In this document: piece after piece, positions 40,943 to 48,038 of the stretch
Position numbering within the stretch: position 1 is the first letter of the stretch
How the letters are laid out: the number at the start of each line of letters is the position of its first letter
Source of the DNA: Pseudomonadota bacterium
GTDB taxonomy: Bacteria; Pseudomonadota; Alphaproteobacteria; Rhizobiales; Methylopilaceae
Length of the DNA: 48,038 nucleotides
Assembly (NCBI GenBank): GCA_023430145.1
Contig: JAEZCD010000335.1
Span: 1-48,038 of the forward strand
Reading direction: 5' to 3'
Program-made: the position numbers and the translations under genes
The notes under the pieces: generated by a model
Told to the model about the DNA's origin: nothing
The model's database searches: none
Seen by the model: the letters and a program-made list of their open reading frames with translations, nothing else

Positions 40943-41689
40943 TTATAGGATCGCCGACAGCACCATCTTCGTTCCCATCAATCCGAGGAAGGCGAGGATG
41001 ACGTAGTCGAACGTCCTCGGCGAGAAGCGTCTCGCCAGCCACTGGCCGACGGGCATCGAGGCCGCCAGCGGCAGCAGCGCCACGACGCCATGCGCGAGCC
41101 AGTCGAGGCGCGTGATGCCGGCCACGAACAGGGAAGGAAGCTGAACGACGGCGAGCACGAGGAACAGGCTCGACACGGCGAGGATGTGCGCCGGGCGATC
41201 GAGCCGCATGGCATGGATGAAGGGGATCGAGATCGGGCCCGAAACGCCGGTCGCTCCATGCAGCAGACCCGACAACAGGCCCATCGGCGCGGCGAGCCGC
41301 TTCGCGTGCCGCGTCGTCAGGACGAAGTGCGGGCGCATCAGCCGGAAAGCGAAGTACAGCAGCAGCCCGCATCCGAGGATAAGGGCGAGCACGTCCGCGG
41401 GCAGCAGCTTCAGGAACAGAGTCCCGGTGGCGACCCCGACTCCGGCGAGCACGAGAAACCACGGCAGGAAGCCGAGTTTCGGATCTTCGCGCGCCCGGCG
41501 AAACTCCCACACCTGCCAGATGTTCGAGACGAGGATCGGGACGATCATGATGGAGATCGCGTAAGGAAGCCCGACGGTCGAGGCCATGATGGGGATGGCG
41601 ACGAGCGGCAGGCCGAGGCCGGTCGCTCCCTTGAACAGGCCGCCGGCCACGATCGCCACGATCACGACCACTACGCTCTGCGCGTCCAT
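40943..41689 (-). CDS. TauE/SafE-family membrane permease
   Basis: A 248-residue, seven- to eight-helix protein of the TauE/SafE (sulfite exporter-like) family. Seen: the first repeat GGLFKGATGLGLPLVAIPIM and the second GLLSGLLHGATGVSGPISIP, the duplicated G(A/L)xGxGG-type motif of the family. The start at 41689 (MDAQSVVV) is used because the longer frame upstream adds a polar, non-conserved lead. Members export sulfite, sulfoacetate or other anions. Confidence 0.88.
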   Translation of the reverse strand: MDAQSVVVVIVAIVAGGLFKGATGLGLPLVAIPIMASTVGLPYAISIMIVPILVSNIWQVWEFRRAREDPKLGFLPWFLVLAGVGVATGTLFLKLLPADVLALILGCGLLLYFAFRLMRPHFVLTTRHAKRLAAPMGLLSGLLHGATGVSGPISIPFIHAMRLDRPAHILAVSSLFLVLAVVQLPSLFVAGITRLDWLAHGVVALLPLAASMPVGQWLARRFSPRTFDYVILAFLGLMGTKMVLSAIL

Positions 41690-41825
41690 GAATGCGTCTT
41701 CTGTATCGGGCAGGGCGCGAAAGATGAGGGGTCGGTGTCGAGTCGGCGTCGACACGGCGGGAGGTCGGGCGGGTATAGGTTTTGCGACGGGGCCTGTCCA
41801 ATGCGGCCCCGCGGCAACGGCCGGG

Positions 41826-43505
41826 TCAGGCGGTGGCGCGGACCGGCGCCTCGGCCGGGATGTCGGCGAGGAAGCCGTGGATCATGGCCACCACCTGCGC
41901 GCCCTCGCCGACAGCGGCCGCGCAGCGCTTGACCGAGCCGGCGCGGATGTCGCCGATCGCGAACACGCCGCGGCGGCTCGTCTCGAGCCCGCGCGCATCG
42001 CCGGCCCCGGTGAGCACGAAGCCCTTGGGATCGACGCGGATGCCGGTGCCGGCCAGCCAGTCGCTGTTCGGCTCGGCGCCGATGAACAAGAACAGGTGCC
42101 GCACCGGCAGGAGCCGCTCCTCGCCCGCGGCGCTGCGGAGCGCGATCGCGTCGAGCACGCCGTCGGCGCCGTCGAGCCGGCTCACCTGCGTCTGCGTCAG
42201 CACCTCGATGCGCGGATTGGCGGCGATCCGCTCGACGAGGTAGCGCGACATACTGGCGTCGAGATCCTTGCCGCGGACGATCAGCCAGAGCTTCTTGACG
42301 TGCTCGGCGAGATAGACCGCCGCCTGGCCGGCCGAGTTGCCGGCGCCGACGAGGGCGACCTCGCGCGAGGCGCAGAGCTTGGCCTCGAGCGGCGAGGCCC
42401 AGTAGTGCACGCTCGCGCCCTCGAAGGCGGAGAGGTTGTCGACGTCGAGCCGCCGGTAGCGGGCGCCGCTGGCGATCACCACCGCGCGGGCGCGCACCCG
42501 CTCGTCGTCGGCGAGGCGCAGCACCAGCTCGCCATCGTCGCCGGCGACCGGGCAGTCGAGCCGCTGCACCTCGGCCGGAATCGCCATCTCGACCCCGAAC
42601 TTCTGGGCCTGCGTATAGGCGCGCGCCATCAGCGGCAGGCCGCCGATGCCGGTCGGGAAGCCGAGATAGTTCTCGATCCGCGCCGAGGCACCGGCCTGGC
42701 CGCCGAAATTGCGGCAGTCGAGCACCAGCACCGACAGGCCTTCGGAGCCGGCATAGACGGCGGTGGCGAGCCCCGCCGGGCCGGCGCCGACCACGGCGAC
42801 GTCGTAGACGCGGCCGGGATCGATCGGGCCGACGAGGCCGAGGCAGCGGGCGAGCTCGTTCTCGCTCGGATTGCGCAAGAGCTGTCCGCCCGGGCAGAGC
42901 ACGATCGGCAGCTCGGCCGGCTCGACCTGGAAGCGCGTGATCAGGCACTCGGCCTCGGCATCGGTCTGCGGGTCGAGCGCCTGGTGCGGGTGGCCGCTGC
43001 GCGACAGGAAATTGGCGAGCCGCAGCACGTCGGCGGAGCCGGCGCGGCCGACGACGATCGGCCCGCCCGCCCGCGCCTCGATGAGGCCGACGCGGCGCAG
43101 GATCAGGGCGCGCATGATGCGCTCGCCGAGCTCGGCCTCGGCGATCATCAGCGCCCGCAGCTTCTCCGGCGGGATGCGGATCACCTCGACATCGCCGCGG
43201 GCGACCGCATCGACGAGCGACGGGCGGCCGCTCAGCTGGGCGAGCTCGCCCATGAAGGAGCCTGGCTCGTGAGTGACGATCAGCCGCTCGGTGTGCTTGG
43301 CCTCGTTGACCTGCAGGACGTCCACATGCCCGGAGAGGATGACGGAGAAGCCGGCTCCGGCGTCGCCCGTGCGGGCGAGGAACTCGCCGTCGGCGAAGTG
43401 GTGCGGCTCGCCGAAGCGCGCGATGCGCTCGATCTCGGCCGGCTCGAGCGTCGGGAAGATCTGGTAGCGGCGGGTTTCCGTGATCGGCGTGGAAGGAGGG
43501 AGCAT
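41826..43505 (-). CDS. cNMP-binding domain / thioredoxin-reductase-like FAD oxidoreductase fusion
   Basis: A 559-residue three-part protein. Residues about 12-135 are a CAP-type cyclic-nucleotide-binding fold (GSFMGELAQLSGRPSLVDAV). About 140-220 are a small redoxin-like linker (ADVLRLANFLSRSGHPHQAL). The rest is a thioredoxin-reductase-like FAD/NAD(P) module with VVGAGPAGLATAVYA (FAD), LVGAGNSAGQAAVYLA (NADP) and a terminal GDIRAGSVKR. The CxxC dithiol expected between them is missing (HYWASPLEAKLC instead), so it cannot reduce thioredoxin in the usual way. An alternative ATG at 43544 would add 13 residues. Confidence 0.87.
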   Translation of the reverse strand: MLPPSTPITETRRYQIFPTLEPAEIERIARFGEPHHFADGEFLARTGDAGAGFSVILSGHVDVLQVNEAKHTERLIVTHEPGSFMGELAQLSGRPSLVDAVARGDVEVIRIPPEKLRALMIAEAELGERIMRALILRRVGLIEARAGGPIVVGRAGSADVLRLANFLSRSGHPHQALDPQTDAEAECLITRFQVEPAELPIVLCPGGQLLRNPSENELARCLGLVGPIDPGRVYDVAVVGAGPAGLATAVYAGSEGLSVLVLDCRNFGGQAGASARIENYLGFPTGIGGLPLMARAYTQAQKFGVEMAIPAEVQRLDCPVAGDDGELVLRLADDERVRARAVVIASGARYRRLDVDNLSAFEGASVHYWASPLEAKLCASREVALVGAGNSAGQAAVYLAEHVKKLWLIVRGKDLDASMSRYLVERIAANPRIEVLTQTQVSRLDGADGVLDAIALRSAAGEERLLPVRHLFLFIGAEPNSDWLAGTGIRVDPKGFVLTGAGDARGLETSRRGVFAIGDIRAGSVKRCAAAVGEGAQVVAMIHGFLADIPAEAPVRATA

Positions 43506-43628
43506 AGGCGTACCGCAATAGGAGGAGGTTTTGGAGGACAGCATCGCCCGGGATGTGGACGCGCTCAAGGCGGGGGAGAAGTGGCCCATTCGCTCGGCGG
43601 CCGCGCGCCGGGCGAGGGCCCCTCCGCT

Positions 43629-43725
43629 CGTCATCCTGCGCGAAAGCGCAGGATCCATTTTTCTGAAGCCCCGGCGGTCGACACTTGGACGGCCCGCGAG
43701 CCTGCGATCGAGCGGCAGGATGACG
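43629..43725. repeat. Palindromic mobile-type element
   Basis: The 97-base unit is bounded by CGTCATCCTGC (43629-43639) and its inverse GCAGGATGACG (43715-43725). Inside the left end is ATCCTGCGC-GAAA-GCGCAGGAT (43633-43654), a perfect 9-bp stem. A related stem is at the window start (9-28). The terminal inverted repeats and small size suggest a non-coding element spread by an external transposase. Confidence 0.65.
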
Positions 43726-44116
43726 GAAGCAGCACGCCAAAGTAGCATCAGAGCTCGGGCTGGTCTGCGGTCGCGGGCAGCCGCAATGCGGTTGGCGGCA
43801 GGAGAGATGGAATGATGGCCAGGGTGACGGTTGGAAAGGCCGGTGATGCTCCCAGCCCGACGCCTTCCCGCGACGCGTGTGACCAGCGACGGGCCGACGG
43901 AAGCGTGGCTCGGTCCATCGCTGGAGCACGGGACGACTCGAACGCCACACCGCACGATCCCGAATTCGAGACCCAGATGAGCGAGGCGCGCGTAATCATG
44001 AGGCGGCGGAGGAAGGTGCTTCGTAATCTTGCGCTGTGAACGACGACGATGGCCGTCGAGGACGACCACGGCGCACGCAGGCTGAGTGTTTCCGAACAGC
44101 GGCCGGTCTTCCTCTT

Positions 44117-44247
44117 CCCTCTCCCACAGGGCCCACAGGGAGAGGGTGCCGCCGAAGGCGGCGGGTGAGGGGTTACCGAGTATCGGAACAAGCGCCGTAG
44201 CCCCTCATCCGGCCGCTTCGCGGCCACCTTCTCCCCACGGGAGAAGG
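44117..44247. repeat. Paired intergenic palindromes, second family
   Basis: CCCTCTCCC/GGGAGAGGG (44117-44146) and CCTTCTCCC-CAC-GGGAGAAGG (44227-44247) face each other, with CCGCCGAAGGCGGCGGG and CCGCTTCGCGG stems between. This is a known style of dispersed repeat in high-GC alphaproteobacteria and differs in sequence from the 36.8-kb copies. Confidence 0.6.
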
Positions 44248-44326
44248 AAGAAAGAGTGGCGCGCGCATCAAACGCCGCACTTCGGCCGGCTGGCGAGCGC
44301 GGGCCGGCGGAGCTAAGCAGTCCGCC

Positions 44327-45175
44327 ATGAACATCCTCTCGATCCAGAGCCACGTCGCCTACGGCCATGCCGGCAACGCCTCGGCCGTCTTCCCGATGCA
44401 GCGCCTCGGTCACGAGGTGTGGGCGGTCAACACCGTGCAGTTCTCCAACCACACCGGCTACGGCGCCTGGCGCGGCCAGGTGTTCTCCGGTGAGCAGGTG
44501 CGCGAGGTGGTGGTCGGCATCGCCGAGCGTGGCGCGCTGCCGCGCTGCGACGGCGTCCTCTCCGGCTACATGGGCGACGCCGGCATCGGCGAGGCGATCC
44601 TCGAGGCGGCGGCGATGGCGAAGGCCGCCAATGCCGACGCGCTCTACTGCTGCGACCCGGTGATCGGCGATGTCGGCCGCGGCGTCTTCGTGCGGCCCGG
44701 CATCCCGGAATTCATGCGCGACCGCGCCGTGCCGACGGCCGACATCGTCACCCCGAACCATTTCGAGCTGGAATTTTTGACGAGCCGTACGGTGATGACG
44801 CTCGCGGAGACGCGCGAGGCGGTGGCGGCGCTGCGTGCGCGAGGGCCGAGGATCGCCCTCGTCACCAGTCTCACGCTCGACGACACGCCCGACGACGCGG
44901 TCGATCTTCTGGCCGCCGCCGGCCACGAGCTTCTGCGCCTCAGGACACCGAAGCTGCCGATCTCGGTGAACGGCGCCGGCGACATGATCGCCGCCCTGTT
45001 CTTCGTGCACCTGCTGTCGGGCGCCGGCCTCGCCGGCGCGCTGGCGCGGGCGGCGTCCTCGACCTTCGGCGTGCTGGAAAGGACCGCCGCCGCCGGCTCG
45101 CGCGAGATTCTGAGCATCGAGGCGCAGGACGAGATCGTCACGCCGACGCGGCTCTTTCCGGTCGAGGAGGTGTGA
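44327..45175 (+). CDS. pdxY: Pyridoxal kinase
   Basis: ATP-dependent kinase (282 aa) of the PdxK/PdxY ribokinase-like family, phosphorylating pyridoxal in B6 salvage. Seen: the N-terminal SIQSHVAYGHAGNASAVFPM substrate loop, NHTGYGAWRG, CCDPVIGD (ATP region) and the anion-hole/catalytic VNGAGDMIAALF with the base Asp. PdxY-type length and the HVAYGHAGN motif favour pdxY over pdxK. The product PLP is the cofactor of the ammonia-lyase encoded at 7368, but there is no sign of co-regulation. Confidence 0.92.
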   Translation: MNILSIQSHVAYGHAGNASAVFPMQRLGHEVWAVNTVQFSNHTGYGAWRGQVFSGEQVREVVVGIAERGALPRCDGVLSGYMGDAGIGEAILEAAAMAKAANADALYCCDPVIGDVGRGVFVRPGIPEFMRDRAVPTADIVTPNHFELEFLTSRTVMTLAETREAVAALRARGPRIALVTSLTLDDTPDDAVDLLAAAGHELLRLRTPKLPISVNGAGDMIAALFFVHLLSGAGLAGALARAASSTFGVLERTAAAGSREILSIEAQDEIVTPTRLFPVEEV

Positions 45176-45181
45176 GGGCGC

Positions 45182-46960
45182 TCACCCGTCCCGCGTGAAC
45201 CCGTCGGCGCTCCAGAGCTCGCTGCCGACGCCGTGGTGGACGAAGAACAGCCCGTCCGGGTCGTAGCGCTCCTTCACTGCCAGAAGGCGCGGATAGTTGT
45301 CGCCCCAGAACGAGGACTGCCAGTCCGGCTCGAAGAAATCGCTCTCGGAGACGTAGGAGCCGGGATTGGGCACGAGCTTTCGCAGCTCCGCCATGGCGCT
45401 CTCGATCGCCGCCGCGGTCCGCTGCGCCGCGCCGAGGTCCGGCTCGTGTCCGGCGATCCCGGGATAGGCCGGCGGGCCGCCCGAGGCGATGATGGCGAGC
45501 GCGACGGCGTCCAGCACCGCCGGATTGGTCGCGGTGTCGCGGGCGGCCCCGATCGCCTCGGCGGGCGCGCCGGCGAGCCCCTTGTTGAAGTGCAGCGCCA
45601 CCCGCCAGTGGCGCGAGGCGGCGAACAGGGCGTCGCAAAGCTCCTGCCGACGCGCGAGCAGCGACTGCGGCAACCAGGCGGACTTGTAGGCGTAGAGCAC
45701 CTGCCCGGCCTCGCCGAGATTGCCGGCCCAGAACAGGTTCTGCGCCGGCGCACCCCGCCGGTCGTCGGCGAGGGTTAGCCCGGGCACCGTCTTCAGGAAG
45801 GCCGGATCCCAAAGGTCGCGCGCCGGCAGCGCGAGGACGCTCGGGGCCGCTGCGAGCTCGAAATCCTGTGGCGCGGCGGCGACGAAGTCCAGGAATGGCC
45901 GCCAGACCGCCTCGGCCTCGCGCTGGTCGATTCCCTGGAACAGCATCGCGATGTCGAGCGCATTGTCGCGGCGGAAGGCGACCTGCTCGCCCCAGCGCGG
46001 GTTGAGCAGGGCGTCGGCGTAGAGGTCGACGAAGCGGGCGATCAGGCGCCGGAAGGCCGCGTCCGACCGCGCCCGCACGGTGGCGAAGATGGCGCCGAAT
46101 ATGTCCGGCAGCGGATGCGTCTTCAGCGTCAGCCGTGTGACGACGCCGAAGCTGCCGCCGCCGCCGCCCTTGATCGCCCAGAACAGGCCCGGATCGCGGC
46201 AGGCGTTGACGGTGCGGGCGACGCCGTCGGCGGTGACAATCTCGGCCTCGAGCAGGTTTGCGGCCGCGGTGCCAAACGCTTTTGAGAAACTGCCGAAGCC
46301 GCCGCTCTGCACGAGGCCGGCGACGCCGACCGTGAGGCAGCCGCCGCCCTGGACGTAGCGGCCGCCTTCGGTCGTCACGGCATCATAGGCTCGCCCCCAG
46401 ATCGCACCGGCGCCGATCGAGACCGCCGCCTGCGGAGCGACCGTGCAGCCGGCCGGCACGAAGCCGTCGTGCAAAGTGATCTCGTTCATGGCGCGGGTGA
46501 AGACGAGCAGCGAGTCGGCGGCGTTCGAGGTGCCCTGGTAGCTGTGGCCGCCGCCCTTGACGACGATCCGGAGGCGATGCTCGCGGCAAAAGTTCACCGC
46601 TGCGACGACGTCCGCCGTGGACTGCGCGGCGACGGCATAAGCGCTCGGGCGCGAGGTCCAGGCGCCGACCCAGCCGAGCGTCTGCGTCAGTCCGGGCTCG
46701 TCGCCGAGGTAGTACGGATTCTTCAAGCGCGCGAAGAGATCGGTGCAGGTGTCCGGCGCGGCGATGCAGGCCTCGAGCGGCGAGCGGACCGGCCCGAGCC
46801 GGCCGCCGACGGCATCGCCCAGGCGTGCCCACTCGGCCGGCGTCGGCCAGCCCGGCTCGCCCGGCCGCACGCGCGCGAAAGGCGCGGCCCTGGATGTCCG
46901 GGCATTTCCGCTTGCGAGGGCGAGCGCCGCGGCGCCGGTCAGGAAGCGTCGTCTGTCCAT
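45182..46960 (-). CDS. Tat-exported berberine-bridge-type FAD-linked oxidase
   Basis: A 592-residue flavoprotein. The N-terminus MDRRRFLTGAAALALASG is a twin-arginine signal, so the folded enzyme is exported. The FAD-binding domain has KGGGHSYQGTS with H139 and VQGGGCLTVGVAG with C208; these align with the His and Cys that hold FAD by two covalent bonds in berberine-bridge enzymes. The C-terminal BBE segment reads NYPRLLAVKERYDPDGLFFV. Members oxidise alcohols, sugars or alkaloids using O2. The start at 46960 follows GAGG; the longer frame has no Tat context. It is convergent with pdxY, separated by six bases. Confidence 0.88.
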   Translation of the reverse strand: MDRRRFLTGAAALALASGNARTSRAAPFARVRPGEPGWPTPAEWARLGDAVGGRLGPVRSPLEACIAAPDTCTDLFARLKNPYYLGDEPGLTQTLGWVGAWTSRPSAYAVAAQSTADVVAAVNFCREHRLRIVVKGGGHSYQGTSNAADSLLVFTRAMNEITLHDGFVPAGCTVAPQAAVSIGAGAIWGRAYDAVTTEGGRYVQGGGCLTVGVAGLVQSGGFGSFSKAFGTAAANLLEAEIVTADGVARTVNACRDPGLFWAIKGGGGGSFGVVTRLTLKTHPLPDIFGAIFATVRARSDAAFRRLIARFVDLYADALLNPRWGEQVAFRRDNALDIAMLFQGIDQREAEAVWRPFLDFVAAAPQDFELAAAPSVLALPARDLWDPAFLKTVPGLTLADDRRGAPAQNLFWAGNLGEAGQVLYAYKSAWLPQSLLARRQELCDALFAASRHWRVALHFNKGLAGAPAEAIGAARDTATNPAVLDAVALAIIASGGPPAYPGIAGHEPDLGAAQRTAAAIESAMAELRKLVPNPGSYVSESDFFEPDWQSSFWGDNYPRLLAVKERYDPDGLFFVHHGVGSELWSADGFTRDG

Positions 46961-47171
46961 CGGCCTCGCCCGGCTCTCATCGATCGGCGGCAGGCTAAAG
47001 GCGCTCGTCGAGGGCCGCAACGCGTGGAGACCAGGCTCTCGTGGGACCCGGCCGCGTCGATGAACCGGCGATAAACGGCGACCTCAGGAACGGTTCAAGC
47101 CGGCCCTTCTAGAACAAGCCCCATCAGGTCGAGACGGTCTCGGCCACACCAGACACCAGGGGCACTTCCCG

Positions 47172-47399
47172 ATGACCAAGACCATCCTCGCCGCCGCCGC
47201 CGCGACCCTCGCCATCGGCGCCGCCGCTCTCGCTCCCTCGACCGCCTCGGCCGGCGGCTACGGCTATGGCGGCTACGGCTACGGCCACGGCTACACCGTC
47301 TACGTCGCCCCGGCGCCCTACGTCGTCGTGGCCCCGAAGCGGCACTACTACGCGCCGAAGCGCTACTACGGCTATTCCTACGGCGGCTACGGCTACTGA
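47172..47399 (+). CDS. Small secreted Gly/Tyr-rich protein
   Basis: A 75-residue protein. Residues 1-27 are a signal peptide (ILAAAAATLAIGAAALAP, ending STASA). The mature part consists of GYGYGGYGYG-type and YYAPKRYYGYSYGG repeats with a VAPAPYVVVAPK core. Such proteins are common in Hyphomicrobiales and are probably envelope components of unknown role. A 211-base upstream region could hold its promoter, but no clear motif was recognised. Confidence 0.78.
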   Translation: MTKTILAAAAATLAIGAAALAPSTASAGGYGYGGYGYGHGYTVYVAPAPYVVVAPKRHYYAPKRYYGYSYGGYGY

Positions 47400-47432
47400 G
47401 ATCCCGCCCCCCTCTCGGGGCCTTGCCGCCCA

Positions 47433-47459
47433 GCCGCCGGTCCTTCCAGGGCCGGCGGC
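47433..47459. terminator. Hairpin terminator candidate
   Basis: GCCGCCGGTCC and GGGCCGGCGGC form an 11-bp stem (one G-T pair) with a TTCCA loop between two convergent genes. A T-run is lacking. Confidence 0.55.
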
Positions 47460-47472
47460 ATTCGCTTGTCCG

Positions 47473-47802
47473 CTACTTGAACTCCCAGCCCGTGACGACA
47501 CCGTTCTCGATGCTGATGCGCTGCGCGTAGCGGTTGCCGCCGAGATGCTTGTACTTCCAGGTCGCGGTGGCCTTGGTCTTCAGCACCTTGAGGTCGACGT
47601 CCGCCGGCCGGCCCCACGACTCGGCGAGCTGTTCCTCCGTCATCCCCTGCCAGATCTTCTTCGCCATGATGTCGGCGGCGATGGCGTCCGAATCGTATTT
47701 GCGGGCCAGCGCCCGGAAGCGCATGCGCCGCAGCAGGATGCGGCCGGCGACGAGGGCGAAGAGGATGGCGAGGATGATGCCGCCGATCGTCCAGAGGTCC
47801 AT
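47473..47802 (-). CDS. Small membrane-anchored protein of unknown function
   Basis: A 109-residue protein. Residues 3-22 form one membrane helix (LWTIGGIILAILFALVAGRI), then a basic stretch (LLRRMRFRALARKY). The rest is a soluble domain (WQGMTEEQLAESWGRPADVD, ATWKYKHLGGNRYAQRI, VVTGWEFK) resembling DUF2845/SmpA-like small envelope domains, where a WGxP turn precedes beta-strands. The start at 47802 is preferred because the frame further upstream runs into an intergenic repeat and reads LLRCARND, a typical repeat translation. Confidence 0.68.
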   Translation of the reverse strand: MDLWTIGGIILAILFALVAGRILLRRMRFRALARKYDSDAIAADIMAKKIWQGMTEEQLAESWGRPADVDLKVLKTKATATWKYKHLGGNRYAQRISIENGVVTGWEFK

Positions 47803-47884
47803 GAGGGTCTCGCGCGCGAATGCGCCTTGCTTCCCCGGCCGAGGGCCTCCGTCAAGGGGGGCCACCTGGTCATTGCGGGCACAG

Positions 47885-47929
47885 CGAAGCAATCCAGCTT
47901 CTCCAGCGGCGAAAATCTGGATTGCTTCG
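47885..47929. repeat. Intergenic inverted repeat
   Basis: CGAAGCAATCCAG (47885-47897) and CTGGATTGCTTCG (47917-47929) are perfect 13-base inverted copies. This GCGAAGCAATCC motif is a widespread intergenic repeat in alphaproteobacteria. The remaining bases to the window end contain a GCGCCTTCGGCGCGCC stem and no gene. Confidence 0.65.
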
Positions 47930-48038
47930 TCGCTCACGCTCCTTGGGAGAAACTGGGGGCGAGACCGGCGGCCGAAAGGCCTGGGACCCCTTCCCGCGCC
48001 TTCGGCGCGCCGGGGACGACACCGAGACTGCTCCGGTG

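Larger units (their letters stand above)
43506..44326. other. Long gene-free spacer with repeats
   Basis: An 821-base stretch between the divergent FAD oxidoreductase and pdxY genes. It contains two families of palindromic repeats (43629-43725 and 44117-44247). The 390 bases between them have open frames but none looks protein-like or has a ribosome site, and I see no RNA gene. Confidence 0.55.

Noticed and set aside
43506..44069. An N-terminal extension of the cNMP/FAD oxidoreductase to 747 residues
   Set aside because: It translates a palindromic repeat and non-conserved Arg/Ser-rich sequence with no domain.
47803..47937. An N-terminal extension of the small membrane protein
   Set aside because: LLRCARND-type text is the translation of an intergenic repeat, not protein.
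1..48038. CRISPR arrays, tRNA, rRNA, IS transposases or prophage genes
   Set aside because: No regularly spaced direct repeats, cloverleaf sequences, transposase motifs or phage structural genes were recognised on either strand.

Overview
The window is high-GC chromosomal DNA from an alphaproteobacterium, most likely of the order Hyphomicrobiales (Rhizobiales). The evidence is the codon use, the gene types (AtzE/AtzG-like amidases, several EamA transporters, NMT1-type and Dpp-type ABC systems) and several families of short intergenic palindromes typical of that group. I cannot name the genus. No rRNA, tRNA, CRISPR array, IS transposase or phage gene is visible.

Left part (1-11.6 kb). The small subunit of an aerobic ribonucleotide reductase (nrdB) carries Phe at the tyrosyl-radical position and so looks like the Mn/Fe class Ic type. 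Next come an AT-richer, foreign-looking pentapeptide-repeat membrane protein, a palindrome-rich spacer and an SDR oxidoreductase. An NMT1/THI5-type ABC importer is split into two divergent arms around a 33-bp palindrome, with a SIS-domain protein coupled to the ATPase arm. Diaminopropionate ammonia-lyase follows. The anaerobic (class III) reductase set comes last: nrdD without its glycyl-radical tail, a separate 62-residue glycyl-radical protein, and nrdG. Two tandem NrdR-like boxes precede nrdD.

Centre (11.6-38.8 kb). This is the striking part: a coherent amide or ureido-nitrogen scavenging locus. It holds six amidase-signature hydrolases, five of them each preceded by a very small AtzG/GatC-like gene. 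It also has two isochorismatase-like cysteine hydrolases, an asparaginase-family enzyme, an acetamidase/formamidase, three EamA transporters, a complete Dpp-type importer (two permeases, two ATPases), two paralogous family-5 solute-binding proteins (one interrupted by an in-frame TAG), an SDR and a GntR/FCD regulator. Five promoters serving this locus match the sigma-54 (-24/-12) consensus. Four of them carry the same 12-bp element, ATTGRAYACAAT (first base G at one site), 10-11 nt upstream of the -24 element; the fifth carries variants at other positions. The element resembles operators of VanR-type GntR/FCD repressors, so the local GntR protein is the obvious candidate binder. The arrangement suggests that nitrogen status (RpoN with an activator encoded elsewhere) and a substrate signal (GntR) jointly control uptake and hydrolysis of an unknown amide-rich nitrogen source.

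Right part (38.8-48 kb). These are ordinary accessory or housekeeping genes: a uridine-kinase-like P-loop kinase, a bicupin, a DUF2188 protein, a TauE/SafE permease, a cNMP-domain/FAD oxidoreductase fusion, pyridoxal kinase, a Tat-exported berberine-bridge-type FAD oxidase, a Gly/Tyr-rich secreted peptide and a small membrane protein. Several palindromic repeats lie between them.
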